DNA of 64,000 nt from Mycobacterium florentinum (lineage in GTDB: Bacteria > Actinomycetota > Actinomycetes > Mycobacteriales > Mycobacteriaceae). The notes under the pieces were generated by a model. That model had not been told where the DNA came from. It was given only the letters and a program-made list of their open reading frames with translations, and searched no databases. Below, piece after piece: positions 17,187 through 26,800 of this stretch. Every line of letters starts with the position of its first letter. Positions within the stretch are counted from its first letter, which is position 1. Location of the stretch: contig NZ_AP022576.1 in NCBI RefSeq assembly GCF_010730355.1, positions 6,076,001 to 6,140,000 on the forward strand. Direction: 5' to 3'. The position numbers were made by a program, and so were the translations under genes.

Positions 17187-17726
17187 TTAGCCGAGTGACC
17201 GCGGCGGGTCCTGTTGCTCGCCGGGGCCCAGATCGAGTTGCATCCATGCGACGTCCTGCCAGCGGTCGTTCTTGAAATAAACCCGCGGCCAGGCGCCGAT
17301 GTCCTCGAACCCGAAGGATCGGTGAAATGCGTTGCTGACCTCGTTGGGCTGGGTGATGCCGGCGAAGACCCGCCGGTAGCCGCGCTCGGCGAGCCGGTGC
17401 AGCACTTCTGCGTAGAGTCGCCGTCCCCAGCCCGCGCGATGACGGTCGCCACTGATGTAAATGCCCGTCTCACATGACCACTTGAAGGAGGGCAGGCTGA
17501 TCAATGCGTGGCCGTAAGCGAAGCCGATGACCTGATCGTCATGTTCGAGAACGAGCCATTCGTGGGCCTTTTGGGCGTTGGCGATCCGCGAAGCCATCTC
17601 GTCAGGGCTCGGGGCCTCGAGTTCCCAACTGATCGTCGTGTTCTCGACATAGGGACGATAGATCGCAACGCAGGCGGCCGCGTCCTGCGGAGAGGCCGAA
17701 CGCACCGTGCCGCTGATCGCTTGCAT
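17187..17726 (-). CDS. GNAT acetyltransferase, phosphinothricin-acetyltransferase-like
   Basis: 179 residues. The opening VRSASPQDAAACVAIYRPYV and the early TTISWELEAPS segment are characteristic of the PAT/Bar-type branch of GNAT enzymes, which acetylate glutamate-like amines. The acetyl-CoA loop reads HRAGWGRRLYAEVLHRL, and the late NAFHRSFGFEDIG is the usual GNAT helix/strand. Chromosomal homologues often act on methionine sulfoximine or sulfone, or on unknown amines, so antibiotic resistance is not implied. It converges on the MFS exporter, with 37 bases between them. ATG at 17726 is the natural start; only a distant GGAAGA is seen upstream. Confidence 0.85.
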   Translation of the reverse strand: MQAISGTVRSASPQDAAACVAIYRPYVENTTISWELEAPSPDEMASRIANAQKAHEWLVLEHDDQVIGFAYGHALISLPSFKWSCETGIYISGDRHRAGWGRRLYAEVLHRLAERGYRRVFAGITQPNEVSNAFHRSFGFEDIGAWPRVYFKNDRWQDVAWMQLDLGPGEQQDPPRSLG

Positions 17727-17911
17727 GCCAGGAGTCTTCCACTCGCTCAGTACGCGGGTGAATCGCGGGTCAAGATTATCGGGACGTGCGGATGCGACAG
17801 CGCAGTCCGCTTAGGGCTCAAATGCCTGAACGGGACAAAGCGCAGTGCAATCCTCGGCGCCCCGCGATTGCGCAGTGAGAATTGAAGGGGCGCAGAGGAA
17901 ACGGATTAGAT

Positions 17912-18073
17912 TTAGCGGCCGCCGCCGGCACCGCCGCCGCGGCCACCACCGGCGCCACCACCACGGCCGCCGCCGGCACCGCCGCCGCGGCCACCACCGG
18001 CGCCACCACCGCGGCCGCCGCCAGCGCCACCGCCGTGGCCGATGAACATTGTCCCGATGCTGTTCTTGATCAT
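17912..18073 (-). CDS. 53-residue Gly/Arg repeat protein (RGGGAGGG repeats)
   Basis: A very short gene with ATG at 18073 and TAA at 17912-17914. It begins MIKNSIGTMFIGH, then switches to perfect repeats of the octapeptide GGGAGGGR, five complete units, and stops right after the last Arg. AGGGTAAGGGCC precedes the ATG. At DNA level the repeat unit is 24 bp, and two different synonymous versions alternate, giving a 48-bp higher-order repeat; synonymous variation with a perfectly kept peptide suggests selection on the protein. RGG-type proteins commonly bind RNA, but no function can be assigned here. It lies between the PAT-like gene and the NAGGN osmoprotectant operon. Confidence 0.65.
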   Translation of the reverse strand: MIKNSIGTMFIGHGGGAGGGRGGGAGGGRGGGAGGGRGGGAGGGRGGGAGGGR

Positions 18074-18449
18074 GGCCCTTACCCTATCGCCGAATCCGGC
18101 GTGGCGGCAATACGATTCACGGCGCGCGTAGGGCTTCCATCAGCAGGTGAACGGCGACCGCAATTCGGTTTAACAAAAGGGGAACGCGGTTATTCGCACC
18201 GCCCGCCGATCGGCGTTGCTCGGCTATGTGAGCCCGCAGCCGCGCCCGACGCTTCGCGAGGTCGCGAGGCCGCTGGCGTTCGACGACCGCGGCAGTCACC
18301 ACCTATACGGAGTGCCGGACGAGTCGCCCGTCCTCGCTGTGCACGACAACCCGCCGGGCCCGGGCTAACCGCGCGTCGGAACCAGCGGATAAGCCGGGCG
18401 CTGCGTTCCCGGCAACTCCTTTTCTCAGCAACGCGGTTAGGCTCAATTG
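18074..18449. other. Intergenic region of 376 bp upstream of the NAGGN operon
   Basis: It holds the presumed promoters of the divergent small Gly/Arg gene and the amidotransferase. A possible short reading frame runs from GTG 18228 to TAA 18366-18368 (46 residues, beginning VSPQPRPTLREVARPLAF). Its codon use is gene-like but it has no ribosome binding site, so it may be a remnant of an older gene. No clear terminator or operator palindrome was seen. Confidence 0.4.
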
Positions 18450-20255
18450 ATGTGCGGAGCCACCGGTGAGGTGCGACTCGACGATCGTGTGCCCGACGTA
18501 GCTGCGGTTTCGGCCATGGCTGCGGTGATGGCGCCAAGGGGGCCAGACGGCGCGGGGGTGTGGTCACAGGGGCGCGTTGCCCTGGGACATCGTCGCCTGA
18601 AGATCATCGATCTGACCGAGGCGGGCGCCCAACCCATGGTCGACGCTGAACTGGGCCTGACGATCGTCTGGAACGGCTGCATCTACAACTACAAGCAACT
18701 ACGCACCGAACTCGAGGGCCACGGCTACCGGTTCTTCTCGACGTCCGACAGCGAAGTCCTGCTCAAGGCCTACCATCGCTGGGGCGACGACTTCGTCAGC
18801 CGCCTCAAGGGCATGTTCGCGTTCGCCATCGTGGAACGCGAGAGCGGCCGGGTGCTGCTGGGTCGGGACCGGCTCGGCATCAAGCCTCTGTATCTGACCG
18901 AGGACAGCAACCGAATCCGATTCGCCTCGACGCTTCCGGCGCTGCTGGCCGGCGGCGGCGTCGACACCCGGATCGACCCCGTCGCGCTGCACCACTACAT
19001 GACTTTCCATTCGGTGGTGCCCGCGCCGCTGACGATTCTGCGCGGCGTGCGCAAGATTCCTCCCGGGTCGCTGCTGGCGATCGAACCCGATGGACGGCGC
19101 GTTGCCACGACGTACTGGAAACCGGATTTCACCCGGCACGCCGACCGGGCCGACTGGTCCGAGCGGGACTGGGAAGACGCCGTGCTGTCCAGCCTGCGCC
19201 TTGCGGTCGAGCGCCGACTCGTTGCCGACGTGCCGGTCGGATGCCTGTTGTCCGGCGGCGTGGACTCGAGCCTGATCGTCGGGTTGCTCGCCGAGGCCGG
19301 CCAACACGGGCTGTCGACCTTCTCGATCGGCTTCGAGTCGGTGGGGGGTGTCGAGGGCGACGAATTCCGGTACTCCGACATCGTGGCCGAGCGGTTCGAC
19401 ACCGATCACCACCAGATCCGCATCGAAACCGATCGGATGCTGCCCGCGCTCGACGGTGCCATCGGCGCGATGAGCGAACCGATGGTCAGCCATGACTGCG
19501 TCGCCTTCTACCTGCTCAGCCAGGAGGTCGCCAAACACGTCAAGGTCGTGCAGTCGGGTCAGGGCGCCGACGAGGTGTTCGCCGGTTACCACTGGTATCC
19601 GCCGATGGGTTCACCCGACGCCGCGACCCTCGAGGGTGCCGTCAGCGAATACCGCGGCGCCTTCTTCGATCGCGACACGGCGGGCCTCGAGGCGCTGCTG
19701 GCGTCGGGCTACGTCGCGCCCGGAGATCCCAGCGGGTTGTTCGTCAGTGAGCATTTCGCTCAAGCCGGCGCCGAAACCGGCATCGATCGGGCGCTGCGGC
19801 TCGATACGACGGTGATGCTGGTAGACGACCCGGTGAAGCGGGTAGACAACATGACGATGGCGTGGGGGCTGGAGGGGCGGGTTCCATTCCTCGACCACGA
19901 GCTGGTCGAGCTGGCCGCCACCTGCCCGCCGGAGCTGAAGATCGCGCACGAGGGCAAGGGCGTCCTCAAACAGGCCGCGCGACGGGTGATCCCGTCCGAG
20001 GTCATCGATCGGCCCAAGGGCTACTTCCCGGTTCCCGCGCTGACACATCTCGCAGGCCCGTATCTGGACCTCGTCCGCGATGCGCTATACGCGCCAATCG
20101 CCAAGGAGCGCGGGCTGTTTGACGCCGAGGCGGTCGACGCGCTGTTGGCCGACCCCAACGGCAAGCTGACGCCTTTGCGCGGCAATGAACTCTGGCAGAT
20201 CGGCCTGCTGGAGTTGTGGTTGCAGCGCCACGGGGTGACGGGGCCCGCCGCATGA
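18450..20255 (+). CDS. N-acetylglutaminylglutamine amidotransferase (asparagine-synthetase family)
   Basis: 601 residues from ATG at 18450, chosen over TTG 18447 because processing then exposes Cys2 of MCGATGEV, the N-terminal nucleophile of class II glutamine amidotransferases. The glutaminase domain continues with the APRGPDGAGVW and ALGHRRLKIIDL segments. The synthetase domain starts near residue 240 with the PP-loop CLLSGGVDSSLIVGL, the ATP-binding signature of asparagine synthetase, followed by SGQGADEVFAGYHWYP and the late VPFLDHELVELA. The gene overlaps by ATGA the next gene, which encodes N-acetylglutaminylglutamine synthetase, so this one is best read as the enzyme that amidates the dipeptide to the osmoprotectant NAGGN rather than as a plain AsnB. 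Expected cytosolic, salt-responsive in other bacteria. Confidence 0.85.
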   Translation: MCGATGEVRLDDRVPDVAAVSAMAAVMAPRGPDGAGVWSQGRVALGHRRLKIIDLTEAGAQPMVDAELGLTIVWNGCIYNYKQLRTELEGHGYRFFSTSDSEVLLKAYHRWGDDFVSRLKGMFAFAIVERESGRVLLGRDRLGIKPLYLTEDSNRIRFASTLPALLAGGGVDTRIDPVALHHYMTFHSVVPAPLTILRGVRKIPPGSLLAIEPDGRRVATTYWKPDFTRHADRADWSERDWEDAVLSSLRLAVERRLVADVPVGCLLSGGVDSSLIVGLLAEAGQHGLSTFSIGFESVGGVEGDEFRYSDIVAERFDTDHHQIRIETDRMLPALDGAIGAMSEPMVSHDCVAFYLLSQEVAKHVKVVQSGQGADEVFAGYHWYPPMGSPDAATLEGAVSEYRGAFFDRDTAGLEALLASGYVAPGDPSGLFVSEHFAQAGAETGIDRALRLDTTVMLVDDPVKRVDNMTMAWGLEGRVPFLDHELVELAATCPPELKIAHEGKGVLKQAARRVIPSEVIDRPKGYFPVPALTHLAGPYLDLVRDALYAPIAKERGLFDAEAVDALLADPNGKLTPLRGNELWQIGLLELWLQRHGVTGPAA

Positions 20256-22036
20256 CGGACCTCGATCCTTCAGACGACCATCCCGAGGCGATTACGCTCG
20301 GCCTGCACGACGCCTCGCCGCCGCACATGGTGGACGCCATGGCCAAGGACGTCGAGCTCGAATTGGGTTGGGGCAGGCTAATCTTCGGCCAGACGTTTGC
20401 CGATCCCGACACGCTGGCCGAGGCGCTACGACGAGAAGCGGCCGGTCGCCGCGACATCTGCATCTACGCCCGCGAGTCGCACGTGGTGGTCGCCAAAGCA
20501 CCAACCGAGCTTTTCATCGATCCCAGTCACACCTATCGACTGCGCTTTACCCCCGAGCACGCGGAAGGCTTGGCGCCGTCACCGCTGGGCGTGACAGTGC
20601 GCACGCTGAATGACCCCGCCGATGCCGATGCGATGAACCGCGTCTTTGTGCGCTGCGGAATGGTTCCCGCTCCGGTGGAGACGATTTGGGACAACCACCA
20701 GCACGCGGATGCGGTGACCTACCTGGTCGCCGTCCGCGACGAGGACGGCGCGGTGGTGGGCACCGTGACCGGCGTCGACCACGAGGTGTTGTTCTGCGAC
20801 CCCGAGCACGGGTCGAGCCTGTGGACGCTCGCGGTCGACCCGGCTGCTGGATTGCCCGGCATGGGCGAGGCCCTGACCCGCACGCTGGCTGAGCACTTCC
20901 GCAGTGCGGGTCGCGCCTATATGGACCTGTCGGTCGGCCATGACAATGCTGCCGCCATCGCGCTCTACGAAAAGCTGGGTTTCCGCCGCGTTCCGGTGCT
21001 GGCGATCAAGCGGAAGAACGCCATCAACGAGCCGTTGTTCAGCCCGCCCCCGGAGACCGTCGATGACCTCAACCCGTACGCGCGGATCATCGCCGATGAG
21101 GCGCTGCGACGTGGAATCCAGGTCGAGGTACTCGATGCCGAGACCGGCGAGATGCGACTGTCTCTCGGCGGCCGCAGCCTGATTACCCGCGAGTCGCTGT
21201 CGGAGTTCACCTCGGCGATCGCTATGTGCCGATGCGACGACAAGCGCCTGACTCGGCGCCTGGTCTCCGACGCCGGCATTACCGTGCCGCGTGCCCGCCT
21301 GGCCACGTTCAACGACGACGACTATGTGTTCTTGCACGAGGTCGGCGAGGTCGTCGTCAAACCGACTCGTGGAGAACAAGGTAAGGGCATCACCGTCGGC
21401 GTTGTCGCCGAAGACGAGCTCACTACCGCCCTGGCGCGGGCGCGCCAGCAGTACCCGGAGGTGCTGATCGAGCAGCGGGTAAATGGCGATGACCTCCGAT
21501 TGGTTGTGATCGACGGCCGGGTCGTTGCCGCGGCACTGCGAGTGCCTCCGGAGATCATCGGCACGGGGGAGCACACCGTGCGGGACCTGATTGCGGCCGA
21601 GAGTCGGCGGCGTTCTGCGGCCACCGGGGGTGAGTCCCGTATTCCGCTCGATGACCTCACCGAGTCGACGGTCCGTGATGCCGGTTGGATGCTGGACGAT
21701 GTGCTGCCCGAGGGAATTCGGCTGCGTGTTCGCCGCACCGCCAATCTCCATCAGGGCGCCACGATCCACGACGTGACCGCCCAGGTGCATCCGGACCTTT
21801 GTCGGGTCGGGGTGGCTGCGGCCGAGGCGATCGGCATCCCGGTGACGGGTATCGATTTGCTCGTCCCCGACATCACCGGCGTTGAGTACGCCTTCATCGA
21901 AGCCAACGAGCGGCCCGGGTTGGCCAACCACGAACCGCAACCCACAGCCACTGCTTTCATCGACTTCCTGTTTCCCGGGCAGCAAGGCGTGCCGACGGCG
22001 TGGAGTCCCGAAGAGCCTCCACCGCATCACGATTGA
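20252..22036 (+). CDS. ngg: N-acetylglutaminylglutamine synthetase (GNAT + ATP-grasp fusion)
   Basis: 594 residues starting at the ATGA overlap with the amidotransferase. The first half (about 110-270) is a GNAT acetyltransferase: SLWTLAVDPAAGLPGMGEAL, then SVGHDNAAAIALYEKLGF. From about residue 300 an ATP-grasp ligase follows: VVVKPTRGEQGKGITVGV (nucleotide-binding loop), VLIEQRVNGDDLRLVVIDG and EYAFIEANERPGLANH (metal/ATP residues). This fusion is the TIGR03103-type NAGGN enzyme, which acetylates glutamine or the dipeptide and joins two glutamines with ATP. With the upstream amidotransferase it should make the compatible solute NAGGN. The third gene often found with this pair, an M42-family peptidase, is absent here. 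Stop lies 3 bases from the convergent aldehyde dehydrogenase stop. Confidence 0.9.
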   Translation: MTDLDPSDDHPEAITLGLHDASPPHMVDAMAKDVELELGWGRLIFGQTFADPDTLAEALRREAAGRRDICIYARESHVVVAKAPTELFIDPSHTYRLRFTPEHAEGLAPSPLGVTVRTLNDPADADAMNRVFVRCGMVPAPVETIWDNHQHADAVTYLVAVRDEDGAVVGTVTGVDHEVLFCDPEHGSSLWTLAVDPAAGLPGMGEALTRTLAEHFRSAGRAYMDLSVGHDNAAAIALYEKLGFRRVPVLAIKRKNAINEPLFSPPPETVDDLNPYARIIADEALRRGIQVEVLDAETGEMRLSLGGRSLITRESLSEFTSAIAMCRCDDKRLTRRLVSDAGITVPRARLATFNDDDYVFLHEVGEVVVKPTRGEQGKGITVGVVAEDELTTALARARQQYPEVLIEQRVNGDDLRLVVIDGRVVAAALRVPPEIIGTGEHTVRDLIAAESRRRSAATGGESRIPLDDLTESTVRDAGWMLDDVLPEGIRLRVRRTANLHQGATIHDVTAQVHPDLCRVGVAAAEAIGIPVTGIDLLVPDITGVEYAFIEANERPGLANHEPQPTATAFIDFLFPGQQGVPTAWSPEEPPPHHD

Positions 22037-22039
22037 GGG

Positions 22040-23755
22040 TCAGCCGCGTACCGCGGAAGCGAGAATCCCTGGCAGCGCAGCAGGATTGCGGAGCACGGCG
22101 AATTTGACCAGTCGGCGTACCGTGGTCAAGGCCGTTTTGTTGGTTATGAAGAACACCGGTTTTGGTGAGAGCGTCAGCTCGCCGCCGAAGAAAGAGCGTG
22201 GCGCCGGGCGGAAGGGAACCTCGACCACGGCCTTCTGCGGCTTCGCCAGCATGAAAGCGTTGTGCACCATGCCGATACCGCTGCCGATGCTCTGCGGGGT
22301 GTTGCCGGGATAGGCGCCCCAGGGTGCGAGCGCGAAGACCATCCCGGTCCACACATTAATGCCGATGGCGCCGTAGTGCAGCCGTGCGATGGCGTCATCG
22401 AGCACTTCAGCATTGTGCTTGCGGGTCTTGGGGTCGATGGCGATGACGGCGCCGAGGGACCCGGGCAGTACGTCGTTAGCGAATGCAACGGCGTTGTCCA
22501 GGAATTGTTTTGGGGTCTTGCCGGGGAGGCGCACAACGCCGAGCACTCCTGCGAATACCTCGTCTGTCAGGATGCTGGCTCCACTGCCTGGGTCGACGTC
22601 GGGGATGAGGGCGCGAGTCTTCTGGTTGCAAAAAAATTCGGCGCCGGGCATACCGTCGCACGCTTTGGCGGTCCTCTCCTGCGAGTGTGGGTAGTACGGC
22701 GGTCGTGGTTCGGCATCGCGCATGACGGTGCGGATTTCGTCGATAAGTTTGTCGGCCAGTGGCCAGTCCTGCGGGATGACGAGGAGTTGGGTGGCGTTGC
22801 AATTGTGGCCGCAGTTGGTGAGTTTGGTCGTCGCGATGTGCTCGGCCTGGAACCTGAGGTCGGCATCGCTCCAGTCCCCGGGGACGACAATGAACGGGGT
22901 GACGCCGCCGAGTTCGGCGGTAATCGGCTTGCGTACAAGCGGTGTGTTGTCAGCTTTTCGAGCCGCGACGCTGTCGTCGGTGCCCCAAGTGACCGCGTCG
23001 TAGGTAGCCGCCGAACCCGTCATATGGATCGTGTCGATCTTCTGGTGTTGTGTTAGGTAACCACCAACATCGGCGCCGCCGTACAGGATACGAAGCCAGC
23101 CCCGCGAGATGAATTCACCGAAGATCTCTTCGTAGAACGGTCCGAGGTAGTCGTTGACCGGGTTCAACTTCACGGCGCAGACATTGCCCCGCACGTACAG
23201 CTGGTCGATGATATCCAGCGCCGTGATGGAGCCCAGGTTGCCGGCACCCAGTACCAGGCAGACTCCGGACCGGCCCGGGGTGCGACCGCGGTAGATCTGG
23301 GCGGCGTCCCTGCGCGTCTGCTCGGCGTCCGTAGCCGCCTCCATCCACACGGTGGCGTGGTAGCCGTGGAAGAACAGACGGTCGTACGGGGTGAGGGGGA
23401 AGATGTCGACGACGACCTGGCCATCGGGCCGCGTGTGCACGGCTCCGGCGTCGATCGGTTCCTTTCCGGCGAGAATCCGCTTGAGGACGCGTAGTTGCGT
23501 GTTGATGGCCTGGATGGACACCCAAATGTTGGTTGTCCACTCCTCCGCGGCCCAGGTGGAGTTCGACGAGATACCTTTGGCCTCGGCGGAAGCGGTCACC
23601 ATCTGCGGGGCAACATCAAAGATCCTGTGGGGCAACGCTTCCAGCATCGTCACTTTGTCGGCCAAGGGCAAAGCCGCCCAGCTCGGAGCGCCGGAACTCA
23701 AGTCGTCGAGCGCCTTTTCGAGCGCTGGTGCGTCCATCGCGGTCCCCGCGGTCAT
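22040..23755 (-). CDS. Long aldehyde dehydrogenase-family protein
   Basis: 571 residues from ATG at 23755, with an excellent GGAGGGCGACG before it; the frame opens further upstream but without such a site. It is about 90 residues longer than a standard ALDH. The Rossmann part shows CLVLGAGNLGSITALDIIDQ, a spaced version of the usual cofactor region; HMTGSAATYDAV replaces the common FTGS motif; the Glu loop is TAELGGVTPF and the Cys loop is TNCGHNCNATQLLV, so both catalytic residues are kept. The C-terminal segment GGELTLSPKPVFFITNKTA is hydrophobic and may associate with membrane lipid. Long ALDHs of this kind in actinobacteria often handle long-chain or bulky aldehydes; that is inference. 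It converges with ngg, and a very large regulator gene ends 116 bases upstream on the same strand. Confidence 0.85.
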   Translation of the reverse strand: MTAGTAMDAPALEKALDDLSSGAPSWAALPLADKVTMLEALPHRIFDVAPQMVTASAEAKGISSNSTWAAEEWTTNIWVSIQAINTQLRVLKRILAGKEPIDAGAVHTRPDGQVVVDIFPLTPYDRLFFHGYHATVWMEAATDAEQTRRDAAQIYRGRTPGRSGVCLVLGAGNLGSITALDIIDQLYVRGNVCAVKLNPVNDYLGPFYEEIFGEFISRGWLRILYGGADVGGYLTQHQKIDTIHMTGSAATYDAVTWGTDDSVAARKADNTPLVRKPITAELGGVTPFIVVPGDWSDADLRFQAEHIATTKLTNCGHNCNATQLLVIPQDWPLADKLIDEIRTVMRDAEPRPPYYPHSQERTAKACDGMPGAEFFCNQKTRALIPDVDPGSGASILTDEVFAGVLGVVRLPGKTPKQFLDNAVAFANDVLPGSLGAVIAIDPKTRKHNAEVLDDAIARLHYGAIGINVWTGMVFALAPWGAYPGNTPQSIGSGIGMVHNAFMLAKPQKAVVEVPFRPAPRSFFGGELTLSPKPVFFITNKTALTTVRRLVKFAVLRNPAALPGILASAVRG

Positions 23756-23871
23756 CGTCGCCCTCCGATCGCCGACCCTATTATCTGCAAAGTAGGCTCG
23801 AGCTCGGACGAAATCCACGGTGCCAGCAAGTTGGCAGGCGCTGTTGTCAGAAGCTGGAGATCTCGGTTCGC

Positions 23872-26800
23872 TCACGTATCGAGTTCCTCGAAGCGCGCGA
23901 GCGCTACGTCGAGGTCCGCCTCGTCGAAGAATTCGTAACGTTTGATCAGGTCGCCATCAACGATGAAGACATCGGTCATGCGCCACTCGGCCTCGAAGCC
24001 CCCTCGCGACGTCCCCTGAGCTGCGTGGGTGACAACCGCGCCACGGTCGGTTAGCCGATGAACGCAGACGGGGTAGACGTGGCTGCGGGCCGAGTCATTC
24101 AGCGAGACGCGGAGGTATTGACTCAGGTCGCCCGGCGCCAGCAATGCCCCACGTCGATGATCGATGTCTTCGAAGTCCTCTGTTGTCGTGGGCATTTCCC
24201 CTCGATTGATCATTTCGAAAACCCGGGTTATGGCTGACCACGTACGCGAGTATGCGGCCGCCTCGCCGGCGAGATATCGTGCCTCAAGCTCTGCGAAGGC
24301 GGCGGCCACGTCGTCGGTATCGAAACTAATCTGGGCGACGATCCGATTGTCGGAGTTTGCCTCCACGACGCCGAGCGTCTCCGTGAAGAACGCGGGCCCT
24401 TGATCGCGGCCTGAGAACACGAATCGACCGAGGGCCAGGCGATCGCCGCGCGTCGCAATGACCGTCGACGAGATATCCGTCCTCCCGAGTTCGGCGATCG
24501 CCCGCATGTCCGCGATTGCGGCGTCTCTCCCGAGTCGCAGTCCCGTGCCCACTACCCGACGGCGATCATCGGCAGAAGTGTTGTCTGCTAATGTCTCTGA
24601 CATGGCGGTCCAGTCGCCTGCCGCGTAGTACGCCTGGAAGCGCTCGACAAGCTGACTTGCCGTATTTTCTAATTGCGGCGGCCGCGAGCACAATTCGTCG
24701 AAGCGGGCAAGAGCGGCGTCGAGGTCCGCCTCGTCGAACATCTCGACGCGGCTGATCAAGTCGCCGTCGACAGTGATGACGTCTGTTACGTGCCACTCAG
24801 CATCGAACCCCCGGTGCGACGTATTCCTCGCCACATGGGTGACGACCGCGCAGGAGCCTGCCAGCCGATGAACGGCCTCAAGATAGATGCGGTTGCTTTT
24901 GATGTCGTCGAACGATGCACGAAGGTATTCGATCAGTTCACCGGGAGCCAGTGGGCCTCGGCGATGGTCAATATCCACAAAGTCCGTTGTTATCGCTGGC
25001 ATTTCACCTCGACCGAGCGCAACAAACCCCCGGGCGATGATCGACCACGTGTGCGCGTGGGGGGCCGCCTCGACCGCGAGGTATTGAGCATCAAGTTCCT
25101 CGAAGGCCGCATCGATGTCTTCTGCGTCGAATAAGGCGGCGGTGGTGAGTCGGTTGTTGCCATCGGCCTGAACGATGCCAAGCATGTCTGCGCTGGTCTC
25201 CCCGGGTTCGAAGTCATGGGCCGAGGACCAAACACGACTGAGGGCGAGGTATTGCCCGCGCGTCGCGATCACGGTCGATGCGATAGCCTCGAACCCGACC
25301 TCGGCGACCGTCCGCATATTTGCGACATGGACATCACGACCGCGCATAACACCTGCGTTGACAACCCGGCGGTGATCATGTGACCAGAAGTCGTCAATCA
25401 TTGTGTCGGCCAATGCGGCCCAGTCCTGGGTGGCGAAGCAGGTCCATAGACGCGCTACCGCTCGGCTTGCCGCGTTTTCCAGTGGCGGCGCCTGCGGCTG
25501 CAGTTCGTCGAAGCGGGCAAGAGCGGCGTCGAGATCCGCCTCGTCGAAGACCTCACCGCGGTTGACCAAATCGCCTTCGACCGTCAAAACGCTGACCACT
25601 CGCCACTCGGTGTAGAAACCCTCTTGCGAGGTCTCGTGCGCCACGTGCGTGATGACACAACCGAGGTCGTTCAGTCGATGCACCGACTCGATGAAGCTCC
25701 TCAGGTCAGATGCGTGTTCCCACGCGGCATTGAGGACTGTAGACATCTCGCCGGGCGCGATTGATGTCCCTCGTCGGTGGTCGATGTTCACCCAGTCTGG
25801 CGTAGTCTGGGGCATTTCGCGCCGATTGAGCACGGCAAAGCCCTGCGTGATGACCGACCACGTGTCAGCGTGGGCGGCGGCTTCGGCCGCGAGGTAGCGG
25901 GCATCGAGTTCGGCGAATGCTGCGTCGATGTTGTCGAGGTCGAATGCGACGGTCGCGGCGCACCGGCCGTCTGCATTCGCTTCGACGACGATCAAAATTT
26001 CTACGACGAATCCCTCTAACCCGTGTTCGTATGCGGCATACCGCAAACGGCTGAGGGCGAGGCGTTCACCCCGGACCGCAATTACAGTCTGTGATATTTG
26101 TGTGGTGCCGACGTCGACTTGTGCTTGCGCGCTGACGATCTCGGCGTCACGGCCGTAGACGCCGCCGCCTGTCAGGTGACGACGATCGTCGGTGTAGTAG
26201 TCGTCGGCCAGTACTTCCGCCGCTGCTTCCCAATCGCGGGCGACGACTCGTTCCAGATAGCGAGCAGAGGCGCGGCTGGCTGTGTTTTCCAGCCCTCGCG
26301 CGGTTGGGTGTAATTCCTCAAAACGTGCGATCGCAGCGTCGAGGTCTTCTTCATCGAATAGTTCGCAGCGGCTGACCTTTTCGCTGTCGATTATCGAAAC
26401 GGCGATTGCTCGCCATTCGGCGTCAAAGCCCTCCTTCGAAGTTCCGTGGGTCACGAAGGTGATGACCGCTCCGAGGTTGCTCAACCTATGGACCGCCTCG
26501 GCATGAGTTGTGTCATGGTCGAGTTCGGAACCGGTACTGACAAATGCAAGCAGCTGACCGGGGGCGAATGCCACTGTGCGGCGGTGATCGACGCTCACGA
26601 ACTCCGGCGTGGTCGGCAGCGGCTCGTGTCGGTTGAGCGCGGCGAAAGTTTCCATGATCACCGACCACGTGTGCGCGTGGGCGGCTGCCTCGCCGGCGAG
26701 GTAGCGCGCATCGAGTTCGGCGATGGCGGAATCGATGTCGTCGGGTTCGAACGAGGCGATTGCGGCGATCTGCTGGTTGGCGTCGATTTCGGCGATGCCG

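Noticed and set aside
17882..18469. 195-codon plus-strand frame across the Gly/Arg repeat and into the amidotransferase
   Set aside because: It reads the repeat as an Ala/Thr string, has no ribosome binding site and overlaps the conserved N-terminus of the amidotransferase.
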